Source of the DNA: JAHBNG01 sp039028975
Lineage (GTDB): Bacteria; Chloroflexota; Anaerolineae; Caldilineales; Caldilineaceae
Length of the DNA: 53,945 nt
Direction of reading: 5' to 3'
NCBI GenBank assembly: GCA_039028975.1
Contig: JBCCHB010000118.1
Coordinates: 1 to 53,945, forward strand
Below are positions 1 through 8,072 of the stretch, in pieces; the stretch's first letter is position 1; the number at the start of each line of letters is the position of its first letter. The notes under the pieces were generated by a model. That model did not search any database and was not told where the DNA came from. It worked only from the letters and a program-made list of their open reading frames with translations. A program made the translations under genes and the position numbers.

Positions 1-980
1 CAAAAAGTACGTTCGGTGGCAAAACAAGAGAGACCAAGACTCTGATGCCACCCAAGGCAAGTTGTTCGATTAGATAAGTAAAAGAGCACCTTCTAGGTGC
101 ATTAACTCAAGCCACCGGTTTTACCGGTGGTGCTTGACTTGTGAATTTGTGAATGGTTAATGACGCGGTCAGTGGCGCATTCTTGTTTTGTGGAACGAGC
201 GCCAACGTCCAAGTGCATTTTGAGCCTTGACAAATTTCATCGTTTTCTCTACACTTCTTATACAAAAATATAGCCCGCTTGGCAAAAATAGAGCCGACCA
301 ATCGTAGGCGCGGCTTGTAGCCGCATGAGCATGGTATATCCCGTCACATCCCTTGCAAAATGAGCGGTCGGCTATGTTGGTGCAGTGCTGGCAATATCTG
401 ACAGCCGTAGCCCGTCCTTTTAGGATTCGCTTTTCTCGCATATTTTAGGGTGGAATATGGATATTTTGCAATGAAAAAAAGAGATACTTCGTTGTCATTT
501 CGAGCCACCTGCTCACTATCTGGCCGCTTGGGCGGAGAAAACAAGGGGTTCCAGCCCAATCGATGGGTCCCTAGCGAGAAATCTTGCGCTTGTGGCACCC
601 AGATTTCTCGCTAGGGGCGAAACGAACTTGTGGAATTCACTTTGTTCTGCTGTATAACCCTCTTTTTGGCTATAGGTTGGCTCGAAATGACACTGCACAT
701 TCTGTACGGTTGGCTACATTTTTTCCCCAATCTGGACTTATGGGTAAAGCTAAGCCATTTAGGGCGGGAAGCACTGGCTGTACCAACATCCCCGTCCTTG
801 TGGGATACCGCTGGCTAAATATCTTCTGCCGTTCAAACTGATTTAGACACTCAACCGGCCATAAATGGATCGGTCTATCAAATAACGCCCGATTCATCGG
901 GCGCCTGCTTTGTAGCCCAGTGGGTTGGGTATCCTTTGGGGGCCAGAGCGGACATCAGGAATCTTAATCTGGAGTTGAAT
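1..980. other. Intergenic region, no supported gene
   Basis: I see no convincing gene in this stretch. The short open frames on both strands have no recognisable domain and read through repeats. It holds a small hairpin at 112-131 (arms of ccaccggt type) and a nested inverted-repeat element at 493-692 (listed separately). The segment just before 981 should hold the promoter of the TIR gene, but no clear sigma-70 pair stands out. Confidence 0.6.
493..692. repeat. Nested inverted-repeat element
   Basis: Two pairs of inverted arms are nested. The inner pair is ccctagcgagaaatct at 569-584 and its exact reverse complement at 601-616 (16 of 16, 16-base loop). The outer pair is tgtcatttcgagcca at 493-507 and its exact complement at 678-692 (15 of 15). 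The words tcatttcgag and gcgagaaatct are typical of dispersed intergenic palindromes in many environmental bacterial genomes. No transposase is encoded inside, so if mobile it would be a non-autonomous (MITE/REP-like) element. Confidence 0.75.
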
Positions 981-2201
981 ATGAAGTTGTCGGGTGAGCA
1001 GTTCCAGCGCATTCATCGAATCGTACTCAATGCCTATCGAAACCGTGAAGAGTTAAGCATCATGGTGCGCTTTGAATTGAGCGAAATCTTGAATGAGATT
1101 GCCGCTGGTTCCACCATGTATGTAACCGTCTATTCACTGATCGAGTGGGCAGAGACGAATGGCCGCGTGGAAGAATTGGTGACGGGCGCGCTCAATCAGA
1201 AGCAGAACAATGCTGAACTTCAGAACTTGGTTGATGAGCTGAAAAGTTGGTCCGCTGCAGAACAAGGAGGGCCCGAGCAAGCGGGCGTGGAGAGCCAAGG
1301 AACAGAGATAGACGTACCGGAGCCAGAAGGCGCGGGAAATGAGGAGCTGGAAAAGGCTAGCGTGGAGCCAGCCCTTGAATCGCAGCATCCACCAACCGTA
1401 GAACCGCTTACGGCCGCTAGTTCCCCCATCGATATTTTTCTGAGCTATAGCCGTAAGGATCAGGCCGTGATGCAGCCCATTCGTCAGATTTTGCAGACGG
1501 CTGGCTTCAGCACCTGGACCGATGATATTGGCTTGGTTCCGGGAACCCGGGCCTGGCAGCGTGCCGTAGAAGCGGCCATTCGCAACGCCCGCTCTCTGGT
1601 GGTTCTGCTCTCGCCTTCCGCCAAAGCCTCCCAATGGGTTGACCGAGAGTTGGCCATGGCCGAGGCGCTCAACCTGCCCATCTTTCCGGTTTTGATTGCT
1701 GGCGATGTGCAGACAGCCATTCCCATCAACCTGATTACCCACCAGTGGATTGATAGTCGTAGCAACCCTCAGGCGGCTGTCCAAGCCCAACTGCTCCCTG
1801 TGCTGACTCGTCATCTCAATCTAAAACCCTCATTGGATCGGCCAACAGAACAGACCCCAGAACAAGCTTCAGAGCAGAAACCCGTTATCCCTGTACCAAT
1901 CATCTCCGCCTCCGTCATCTCTGAACCCAGCGAAGCCCGGCCCATTCAAGACGCCTTTCCAATTGCCTTTGAGTGGATTCCCATTCCGGCTGGACCATTT
2001 GAAATGGGGAGCAAAGATATTTATAACGCAATGCCACTTCATCCCGTCCTTGTTGCTGATTTTCGCATGGCCAAAACGCCTGTCACCAATCGGGAGTACC
2101 AATACTTTGTGGAAGTCACAGAACACAGAACGCCCAAACATTGGGAGAATGGTCAATTCCCCGAGGGTCAAGCAGAGCATCCGGTGACCTATGTGAGCTG
2201 A
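981..2201 (+). CDS. EAD1-TIR-FGE effector protein, 5' part cut by an in-frame TGA
   Basis: ATG 981 has GGAG at 971-974; the upstream TTG at 936 is less likely. Residues 1-90 resemble effector-associated domain 1 (EAD1), an adaptor found on bacterial conflict effectors. Residues about 91-147 are an acidic, Glu/Pro-rich linker. Residues about 149-275 are a bacterial TIR domain: start motif DIFLSYSRKD, and SQWVDRE with W219 and the likely catalytic Glu E223, as in NAD-cleaving TIRs. From about residue 331 an FGE/SUMF domain begins (WIPIPAGPFEMGS). The frame stops at TGA 2199-2201 after HPVTYVS, where the family has Trp (VSWxDA). The same frame continues open to 2645, so this looks like one 554-residue gene with a recent nonsense change. 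The truncated product would keep EAD1 and TIR. NADase activity and a defence role are inferred from the family. Confidence 0.85.
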   Translation: MKLSGEQFQRIHRIVLNAYRNREELSIMVRFELSEILNEIAAGSTMYVTVYSLIEWAETNGRVEELVTGALNQKQNNAELQNLVDELKSWSAAEQGGPEQAGVESQGTEIDVPEPEGAGNEELEKASVEPALESQHPPTVEPLTAASSPIDIFLSYSRKDQAVMQPIRQILQTAGFSTWTDDIGLVPGTRAWQRAVEAAIRNARSLVVLLSPSAKASQWVDRELAMAEALNLPIFPVLIAGDVQTAIPINLITHQWIDSRSNPQAAVQAQLLPVLTRHLNLKPSLDRPTEQTPEQASEQKPVIPVPIISASVISEPSEARPIQDAFPIAFEWIPIPAGPFEMGSKDIYNAMPLHPVLVADFRMAKTPVTNREYQYFVEVTEHRTPKHWENGQFPEGQAEHPVTYVS

Positions 2202-2645
2202 CATGATGCTTTAGCTTTTTGCCAATGGGTGGGTGTACGGCTTCCTACAGAAGCCGAATGGGAAAAGGCTGCGTCCTGGGACGCAGCTAACCAAACCAAG
2301 CGAATCTTTCCATGGGGCAGTCAGGAGCCAGATGAGAATCGATGTAATTTCAATAACTGGATCGGAGGAACAACACCTGTTGATGCTTATTCGACTGGCG
2401 CAAGCGCCTATGGCTGTTTGGATGTGGCTGGCAACGTGTGGGAGTGGTGCAGCAGCGAAAGACGTGGTTATCCATATATAGCCGATGACGGGCGGGAAGA
2501 GTTGACTGCGCGTAGTAATCGTATGTTGCGTGGCGGCGCTTTCTCCGACCTTCGCAATAGATTGCGTTGTGCGAATCGCGTATCGCTCGTACCTGGCTAT
2601 ATATACGCTGGCGTCGGTTTTCGTGTTGCGTCTCCTGGTTGTTGA
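2202..2645 (+). pseudogene. 3' part of the EAD1-TIR-FGE gene (FGE-sulfatase C-terminal domain)
   Basis: This continues the frame of the TIR gene directly after its TGA. The first codons give HDALAFCQW, followed by GVRLPTEAEWEKAA, DVAGNVWEWC and RMLRGGAF, which are hallmark blocks of the FGE-sulfatase/SUMF1 (C-type-lectin-like) fold. The domain is complete to VGFRVASPGC. No ribosome binding site precedes the first later start (GTG 2229), so independent translation is doubtful. Without the nonsense codon this piece and 981-2201 would form one protein. The last about 40 residues match the shape of variable regions in diversity-generating retroelement targets (separate entry). A sequencing error or real read-through at the TGA cannot be excluded. 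Confidence 0.8.
2544..2612 (+). other. Candidate DGR variable region in the FGE C-terminus
   Basis: In FGE-type targets of diversity-generating retroelements the end of the protein runs LRGGSxNNN...RCAxRNxNNPxNRNNNxGFRV, with the Asn (AAY) codons being the mutagenised sites. Here the frame is conserved (LRGGAF, LRCANR, P, VGFRV), but the slots normally filled by Asn hold S, L, V, S, L, V, Y, I, Y, A and G. This is the look of a variable copy made by adenine-directed mutagenesis. A short hairpin (ggttgc-tt-gcaacc, 2655-2668) lies just after the stop codon, where some DGR targets carry a cruciform. No matching template repeat was found in this window, so the assignment rests on pattern only. 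Confidence 0.5.
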
Positions 2646-2688
2646 TCGCATAGCGGTTGCTTGCAACCATTCTCTGTTATCTCTGTCG

Positions 2689-2720
2689 GGCGCTCCCTGA
2701 GCTTGTCGAAGGGCAGCGCC
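2689..2720. repeat. REP-like palindrome with cttgtcgaag core
   Basis: Arms ggcgctccc (2689-2697) and gggcagcgcc (2711-2720) pair with one bulge around the loop tgagcttgtcgaa. The same loop core recurs at 13110-13124, 39485-39523 and 49702-49715, with a diverged version near 10900-10921, so it is a dispersed family in this genome. Confidence 0.7.
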
Positions 2721-2946
2721 TGCACTCTGGCCTCTGGTTGGTGATGCGTAGAAGGGAGATTGTCCAACCGATGAGATAGCGCGTGGCGCGTTGCCGGGAA
2801 AGAATCCACTTATCATTGTCATTCCTTCGAGTACTCAGGACAGGCTCTGAGCCATAGACTGTTCCGTAAGGCTGTGCGCTGTCACATCTTAGCCAACTGA
2901 AAGCGTTACAAACGCGGTAACGATTCACCTTGGTATAAAGAAATGT

Positions 2947-2996
2947 AGATAGTGCAACTTTGCACTATTTAAGATAGTGCAACTTTGCACTATTTA
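2947..2996. repeat. Two tandem copies of a 25-bp palindromic unit
   Basis: A 25-base unit is repeated exactly (2947-2971 and 2972-2996). Each copy contains the perfect palindrome tagtgcaa-ct-ttgcacta (2950-2967 and 2975-2992). Two identical dyads 25 bases apart, about 50 bases before an open frame, look like a tandem operator for a dimeric repressor, but the gene behind them is now a remnant. Confidence 0.65.
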
Positions 2997-3047
2997 AGAT
3001 TCTGACCGAAGGGGTGACCAACGCCGGTATACCTAACAAAGACAAAC

Positions 3048-3428
3048 ATGGCCTTGCCGAGGATTATCGAGGTAGAAAAAGCTGGCAATGAAACCGTGGC
3101 AGCCCAGATCGGTCAGATCCTTGACCAGACTGCAGACTTTAGGGCGTCGGTACGTTCTCGTGGACGCAAAGTGGCCGACGATTATGCTGTTCCGAACATC
3201 GCTATTGCGGCTGTGGCATGGCCTCTACTCGGGATCAACAGTGCCGTTGCTGCGCTGGTTGCGGGATTTGGATATAGCTTACGCATTATTTCACCGATTA
3301 GCGTCCTAAATTTTCTCCAGGTCACCTCTCAGCGCGGTATCTTGATCAAGGATGGCCGTTCATTGGAAATGCTTCAACAGGTGGATGCTGTTGTGTTTGA
3401 CAAGACGGGTACGCTCACGATTGATGGA
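3048..3428 (+). pseudogene. Middle fragment of a P1B-like P-type ATPase
   Basis: From about 3060 to 3425 the frame matches residues of about 280-390 of the intact ATPase encoded at 19388-21487. Shared features are a GNETVAAQIG / GQETVAMQIG block, an AD-F--S--SRG segment, two membrane helices, RGILIKDGRSLE and the phosphorylation motif DKTGTLT. The N-terminal region and everything after the phosphorylation site are missing, so this cannot be a working pump. Like its full-length relative it lacks the CPC motif in the sixth helix (reads RIISPIS). Homology stops at about 3425 and a different gene remnant begins within five bases. Confidence 0.8.
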
Positions 3429-3429
3429 T

Positions 3430-3960
3430 ATGGTTGCCATCGCGTTGGGGATGAAGCCTAGAGACATTACAGCCAAGACACTACCCGAAATCTGGGAAAA
3501 GCTCTTTGAGTTGAAGGATAATGCTGGTCTTGTAGGGGATATTGTTCAGGTTCAAACCGCGTTGGCCACTGGTGATGTCGATATTATTGCTGGAGGTGGC
3601 GAATTTACTGTATCTGTACTCAACGCGGAAAATCCCGCGCTGGATTGGGTGCTACCCGTTGAAGGGGGCGTACGTTGGATGCAGGCGATTGGTGTCTTCG
3701 CCGACAGCCAGCGGCAGGAACTAGCAACCGAATTTGTCAAGTACATTGTCTCGCCTGATGGTCAGGCGCGTCTTGCCACATCGTCCTGCTATTGGGCCAT
3801 GCCAGCGAATTCACAAGCCTCTCTCACAGATGAAGAAAAGACGCTGTTACGTTGGGATGAACAACCAGGATTCCTGGCCAATTCTTTCCCCTACTATATT
3901 CCCGATGCGGAGCTAGATGCCCAGATGTTGGACATTTGGACGGAGTTTTTAGGGCGGTAG
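3430..3960 (+). pseudogene. C-terminal fragment of a polyamine-type ABC substrate-binding protein
   Basis: About 176 codons match the C-terminal half of PotD/PotF-like extracellular binding proteins: VQTALATGDVDII, a WVLPVEGG block (ligand cleft segment with a Trp), a VKYIVSPDGQARLA helix and a C-terminal PDAELDAQMLDIW tail. There is no signal peptide, no N-terminal lobe and no ribosome binding site, so I read it as a remnant fused by deletion to the ATPase fragment upstream, in a different frame. It is unrelated in sequence to the sugar-binding lipoprotein at 6672-8072. Confidence 0.75.
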
Positions 3961-4094
3961 CGGCTTGTAGCTGGTACTGCAAGAAATTCGGGCTCTTTGG
4001 GACTCCATGCGGTTGACATGAGAAGAGCACCGACTTCCTGGAAGAGGTGAATGACGTTTGAGTGAATTGAACGGCCATCGAACAGGAGCAGATT

Positions 4095-4130
4095 GATGAG
4101 AGGGTGAAGTCACCCCTTCACCCTCTCATC
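4095..4130. terminator. Strong hairpin 3' of the sugar ABC operon
   Basis: Perfect 15-bp inverted repeat gatgagagggtgaag (4095-4109) and its complement (4116-4130) with a 6-base loop. It lies 31 bases beyond the stop of the minus-strand permease gene. No clear T-run follows on either strand, so it may be an mRNA-end stabiliser rather than a classic intrinsic terminator. Confidence 0.5.
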
Positions 4131-4160
4131 TCCATCATCCACTCATCTTTCTCATCCTCA

Positions 4161-5033
4161 TCATCCCTTAATTCCCGTAATGGAAATCCCTTCCACAAAG
4201 GTCCGTTGTACAAAGAAGAAGAGAACGATGATCGGTGCGATCATGGTGGTACTAGCGGCCATCATCTTGGGCCACATGAGCTCCTCTTGGAATGCCCCTC
4301 GAAATTGGGAGAGACCCAAGGCGATGGGATAGAGTGGTTCCTCGCTCAGATAGATTACAGGGCGCAGGTAATCATCCCAGGCACCCATGAACTGAAAGAG
4401 TGCAATCACGGCAAGTGAGGACTTGGCCAGCGGTAGAATAATGCGAAAGAGAATGCCTAATTCGCTGCAGCCATCTACCCGTGCCGCATCGGACAGCTCC
4501 TCTGGAATGGTGAGGAAGAACTGACGTAGCAGAAAGACAAAGTAGGCATTGACGGCAAAGTAGGCTGGCACCACCATAGGTAAGTAGCTGTTGAGCCACT
4601 GCAAATCCCGGAAGATCAGGTAGAGGGGAATCATGCGAACTTGAAAGGGCAACATCATGGTGGCAATGCAGAGAATAAAGAAGAAATCGCGCCCAGCCCA
4701 GCGAATGCGGGAGAAGCCATAAGCGACCAATGTTGTTGAGATGAGGACGCCAACCAAACTCGTCAAAGCATAGCGAATGGTGTTCCATGTATAAAGGCCA
4801 AAGGGACGCGCCGTTAAAGCTTCTGGGTAGGTCAGAAAACGGGGCGTGGTCGGTATCCAGACAGGGGGGACGCTGTAGACTTGGGGATCTGTTTTGAGAG
4901 AGGTCGAGATCATCCACAAAAGAGGCAGGGCAAACAAAAAACTGAGGACAATCATCAGAACATAGAAAAAGCTGCGCTGAACGACCCTGCCCACTGTAAG
5001 CGGCTTGCTTGATTGAAGCGTTGATGCACTCAT
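4161..5033 (-). CDS. Carbohydrate ABC transporter permease, MalG type
   Basis: A 290-residue inner-membrane permease of the MalG/UgpE group, one half of the channel of a sugar importer. About six hydrophobic segments are visible. The cytoplasmic EAA loop is present in the second half (ELSDAARVDGCSELGILFRI, with the conserved EAA-x3-G-like pattern) and contacts the ATPase. I start it at ATG 5033 because GGGGAGG lies about 7 bases upstream and the ATG overlaps the stop of the preceding permease gene (TAATG), a sign of translational coupling. It is the last gene of the operon lipoprotein - (IVP gene) - permease - permease. No ATPase gene is in the operon, so a shared MsmK-type ATPase encoded elsewhere is probable. 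Confidence 0.92.
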   Translation of the reverse strand: MSASTLQSSKPLTVGRVVQRSFFYVLMIVLSFLFALPLLWMISTSLKTDPQVYSVPPVWIPTTPRFLTYPEALTARPFGLYTWNTIRYALTSLVGVLISTTLVAYGFSRIRWAGRDFFFILCIATMMLPFQVRMIPLYLIFRDLQWLNSYLPMVVPAYFAVNAYFVFLLRQFFLTIPEELSDAARVDGCSELGILFRIILPLAKSSLAVIALFQFMGAWDDYLRPVIYLSEEPLYPIALGLSQFRGAFQEELMWPKMMAASTTMIAPIIVLFFFVQRTFVEGISITGIKG

Positions 5034-5947
5034 TATCGACCCTCCCCAGCATAGTAGACCCATCTATCCGAACTGCGGAAAATTATCAAGGTAAAGATCA
5101 AGATCACCATAAAGAGGATCCAGGCCAGTGCAGAGGCATAGCCCATCTTAAAGTACTGAAATGCATTGCGATAGAGGTAGATTGAGTAAAACTCGGTTGC
5201 CTCATTGGGGCCACCCGCTGTGAGTAGCCAGCCCAATGTGAAGTACTGGAACATGCCAATCATGCCAGTCAGCCCGATGAAAAGGATCGCCGGTGTACAC
5301 ATGGGCACCGTAATATTCCAGAAGCGCTGCCAGCCATTGGCCCCATCCACAAGCGCCGCGTCATAAAGCGAGCGGGGGACATCCTGCAATGCTGCTAGAA
5401 AGATAACAATGGCAGTCCCCTGTGCCCAGATGTGAATCAGCACCAGCGAGGGCTTGGCTAGGGCCATGGAGGAGATGAAGGGAATCACGGGCAACTCCAT
5501 GCCCTTCAAAAACGAATTGATCACCCCATAGTTGGTATTGTAGACCCAGCGCCATACTTCCGCTGACGCGACCGCTGGCACCAGGACAGGAATAAAGAAG
5601 ATGGTGCGAAAGAAGGGCCGCCCTTGCATATCATTATTGAGCAGATTGGCCATTAAAAATGCGACCACAAGCCCTAACGGAACCCCAACCAACACTAGAT
5701 AGAGGGTATTCCAGACTACCGTCCAGAAGATTTCATCACCCACAAACAATTCAACGTAATTCTCCACCCCTATGAAACGAGCTGGCCGAATCACATCGTA
5801 GCGAGTCAGGCTGTAATAAGCCGATGCAAAGAGGGGGTATAGGGTAAAGGCAATAAAGCCAATGATCCACGGCGAGATGAAGGCCATCCCCTTGAAGATA
5901 TTACGATAGTAGGCACGCTGCCACCAGGCGCGTTTTGTTGATTGCAT
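5033..5947 (-). CDS. Carbohydrate ABC transporter permease, MalF/UgpA type
   Basis: A 304-residue membrane protein matching the first permease (MalF/UgpA/LacF) of sugar ABC importers: hydrophobic start GMAFISPWIIGFIAFTLYPL, the RPARFIGVENYVELF segment and an EAA-like loop (PRSLYDAALVDGANGWQRF). Start ATG 5947 is chosen over an upstream open extension to 6094, because that extension would translate the heptamer repeat at 5971-6026 into a repetitive ITDYRLP peptide and is not permease-like. It forms the transport channel with the MalG-type protein encoded immediately downstream with a one-base overlap. The substrate is not readable from sequence. Confidence 0.92.
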   Translation of the reverse strand: MQSTKRAWWQRAYYRNIFKGMAFISPWIIGFIAFTLYPLFASAYYSLTRYDVIRPARFIGVENYVELFVGDEIFWTVVWNTLYLVLVGVPLGLVVAFLMANLLNNDMQGRPFFRTIFFIPVLVPAVASAEVWRWVYNTNYGVINSFLKGMELPVIPFISSMALAKPSLVLIHIWAQGTAIVIFLAALQDVPRSLYDAALVDGANGWQRFWNITVPMCTPAILFIGLTGMIGMFQYFTLGWLLTAGGPNEATEFYSIYLYRNAFQYFKMGYASALAWILFMVILIFTLIIFRSSDRWVYYAGEGR

Positions 5948-5970
5948 TGCTTCGGCCCTGTGTAGTGGTC

Positions 5971-6026
5971 GGTAATCGGTAATCGGTAATCGGTAATCGG
6001 TAATCGGTAATCGGTAATCGGTGGTC
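5971..6026. repeat. Heptamer tandem repeat, seven copies of ggtaatc
   Basis: Seven perfect copies of the 7-base unit run from 5971 to 6019, followed by one degenerate copy (ggtggtc, 6020-6026). It lies between the permease start and the IVP gene. Copy number is likely to vary between strains. Confidence 0.95.
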
Positions 6027-6069
6027 GGTAGTTGTGTCGTCCTGAATATAATTGATAAACGTGAGCTGG

Positions 6070-6462
6070 TTAGGATGGTGATGGGTTGTGACAAAATTGA
6101 GCTGATTTGTTGATCATGCTGCCGATCATTCGACCAAGCGATTCATATTGGTTTAGTAAATCTGTGCATTTATCTTGGGTAATATAACCGCAGTCTAAAG
6201 CTGTTTCAATCCAGTGTTGCGTTTCCTGTTGTTCACCATCGGCATCGGTTAACTTTGCAATGAAGTGGCGTTCATATCTTCGCTTGGCCCAAGCTTCTGC
6301 GATCTGGCCACCCGTTGATCGTGAAGAACGCCGTACTTGGTCTGTCAGTGAATACGTTTCCTCTTTTGGAAACTTTTTCGTCAAATCAAAAATTTCGTGA
6401 GAGAGCTGCCGGGCTAATTTGTATACGTTCAGATCGCGGAAACTTCGAGCATGGTTAGTCAT
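6070..6462 (-). CDS. Four-helix-bundle protein of the 23S rRNA IVP family
   Basis: A 130-residue protein with the hallmarks of the 23S rRNA intervening-sequence protein family (PF05635-like): FRDLNVYKLARQL at the start, then FPKEETYSLTDQVRRSSRS, IAEAWAKRR and a last helix with LGRMIGSMINK. Members form pentameric four-helix bundles; those encoded in rRNA intervening sequences and the Avd protein of diversity-generating retroelements share this fold. The function of free-standing copies is not established. The gene sits inside the sugar ABC operon, between the binding-protein and permease genes, and is bounded by tandem repeats on both sides (5971-6026 and 6611-6652). This suggests it arrived by insertion. 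Confidence 0.88.
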   Translation of the reverse strand: MTNHARSFRDLNVYKLARQLSHEIFDLTKKFPKEETYSLTDQVRRSSRSTGGQIAEAWAKRRYERHFIAKLTDADGEQQETQHWIETALDCGYITQDKCTDLLNQYESLGRMIGSMINKSAQFCHNPSPS

Positions 6463-6610
6463 AACAATTGGTCCTTTGTCATTTTTCGGTGAAATAGCTG
6501 CATACTACATTGCAAAATGCAATCATTGTAAACAGCCACGTCCATCGAATCTACCGTCCAATGATTCTCGGTACCTCTTACAAATGACTGATTTCTCTTC
6601 CAACACTCGA

Positions 6611-6652
6611 CCGTCCACCGGCTACCGTCCACCGGCTACCGTCCACCGGCTA
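6611..6652. repeat. 14-base tandem repeat, three copies
   Basis: Three perfect copies of ccgtccaccggcta lie at 6611-6624, 6625-6638 and 6639-6652, just beyond the stop of the binding-protein gene. The unit length is a multiple of seven, like the other tandem repeats of this window. Confidence 0.93.
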
Positions 6653-6671
6653 CTGGTCACCGAACACCTGA

Positions 6672-8072
6672 CTAACCGACCAATTCCGGAAACTGCTTCT
6701 CCAACTCCTCGGTCAACGCAGCCTGCATGTCTGCTGCGGCTTGTTCCGGCGTCTTATCACCAAAGACAACAGCATCGAATGTACGGTTGCGCTCCTGATT
6801 GGCAAAGGCATCAATGGGAATAATTGGACCGGCCCACATTTCGTCGGCTTCCTGAACAGACTGGAGGTACCAGGGCAGGCCGGCAAATTTGTCAGCGCCA
6901 GGACGTTCTGGATCGTAGAATGCCTTGCGTCCAGGCAGCCAGCCGGTAGAATTAAACATAATCTCGGCGGTCTCGTCACTGGTGGCAAATTCGATAAATT
7001 TAAAGGCCGATGCCACGTCCTCCGTGCCAACGGGGATGTAGATGGGATGACCACCCACCGACTGGAACTTCACGCCACGTCGCTCTTCAGGGACAGGTGC
7101 CCAAGTGACCGAATAATCCATCTCTGGCGATGTAGTGGACAGCTCACCAGGGCCATAGTAGCCGGTGACGATGCTCGACTGAACGCCGCTGGGGAAGCTG
7201 GCCGTTGGGTTGCTGGTCCAGCCACCAAAGCTGTCGCGGAAGGCCTGCATCTGCTCCACACCCACATGATCGTAGAATTGCTTGATATAAGTGAGGGCTT
7301 GGACAAATTTCTCATCCTCAAAGTGGAAAGTGAGGGTATCCTGGTCGAAAATTTCCAGCCCCATGGTCACACCCCAGAAGAAGGGGATGTTGGTGCGGGG
7401 GCCATTGCCAGCCGTCGCATCGCGCGGATCGAAGCCAACCTGCTCAATATTCCCTGCACCGTCAAACTTGGTCAGTGCCACATGCCACTCGTACATCTCA
7501 TCCCAGGTGACTGGCGGATTCTCTTTATCCAGACCCGCTTCCTCTAAGGCTGCATTGTTGTACATGAAGCCGTAGCGAGGACCATTCTCAAAGGCTGGCA
7601 CGCCGTAGGTTGTCCCCTGCCAGGTCATGGATTCAAATAAGCCCGGAACAAAATCATCTTTGCTAATGGCGCTGCTGGCTTCGATCAGATCATCTAAGCC
7701 AGTAAAGGTGCCGCGCACAAAGAGTTCGGCATAGGAGACACAGCAGACGCCCAGATCCGGGGGCGTGCCCCCAGCAATTGAGGTGAGCAATTTATCGTGC
7801 ATCTCCGAGACCTGAGTACGCACCACTTTGACATCTTCGCTTTGGGCGTTGAAGGCTTCTTCGACCTGGGTGAGTGCATCCATGCCGGTACCACCCCAGG
7901 CATGCCACCAGGTCAACTCAGCCACCTCACCACTGGCCCCAGAATCGGCTGCTGTGTCTCCACTGGGTGCGGCTGGCGCTGTGCATGAAGCTAGCAGAGC
8001 AGCCCCAAAAGAAGCGCCACTCAACTGCAAAAAGGTACGTCTGCTAATTGACTGTTTCGTCAAGTCACTCAT
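6672..8072 (-). CDS. Sugar ABC transporter substrate-binding lipoprotein
   Basis: A 466-residue extracellular solute-binding protein (family 1, MalE/UgpB-like). The N-terminus has a twin-arginine-like signal SRRTFLQLSGASFGAALL followed by the lipobox LASC with acceptor Cys30, then an Ala/Ser/Gly linker and the mature start ELTWWHAWGG. Internal blocks such as YGVPAFENG, NIPFFWG and a C-terminal IEFATSDETAEIMFNSTGWLPGRKA region fit this family. It captures a sugar or oligosaccharide outside the cell and hands it to the permease pair encoded downstream. It is the first gene of the operon; a sigma-70-like promoter lies about 120 bases upstream. Ligand identity cannot be read from the sequence. 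Confidence 0.93.
   Translation of the reverse strand: MSDLTKQSISRRTFLQLSGASFGAALLASCTAPAAPSGDTAADSGASGEVAELTWWHAWGGTGMDALTQVEEAFNAQSEDVKVVRTQVSEMHDKLLTSIAGGTPPDLGVCCVSYAELFVRGTFTGLDDLIEASSAISKDDFVPGLFESMTWQGTTYGVPAFENGPRYGFMYNNAALEEAGLDKENPPVTWDEMYEWHVALTKFDGAGNIEQVGFDPRDATAGNGPRTNIPFFWGVTMGLEIFDQDTLTFHFEDEKFVQALTYIKQFYDHVGVEQMQAFRDSFGGWTSNPTASFPSGVQSSIVTGYYGPGELSTTSPEMDYSVTWAPVPEERRGVKFQSVGGHPIYIPVGTEDVASAFKFIEFATSDETAEIMFNSTGWLPGRKAFYDPERPGADKFAGLPWYLQSVQEADEMWAGPIIPIDAFANQERNRTFDAVVFGDKTPEQAAADMQAALTEELEKQFPELVG

Larger units (their letters stand above)
2646..3047. other. Intergenic region with repeats
   Basis: No gene is supported. The stretch contains the post-stop hairpin at 2655-2668, a REP-like palindrome at 2689-2720 and a duplicated palindrome at 2947-2996. 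The opposite-strand frames here are arginine-rich shadows with no domain. Confidence 0.6.

Noticed and set aside
2199..2201. TGA as selenocysteine or reassigned codon
   Set aside because: The expected residue is Trp, no SECIS-like hairpin was seen next to it, and other genes here (for example ending at 33480) use TGA as a normal stop.
5948..6094. N-terminal extension of the MalF-type permease
   Set aside because: It would translate the ggtaatc heptamers into a repetitive peptide; not seen in permeases.
6741..7547. Plus-strand open frame of 268 codons
   Set aside because: Antisense to the binding-lipoprotein gene; composition and lack of motifs mark it as a shadow.
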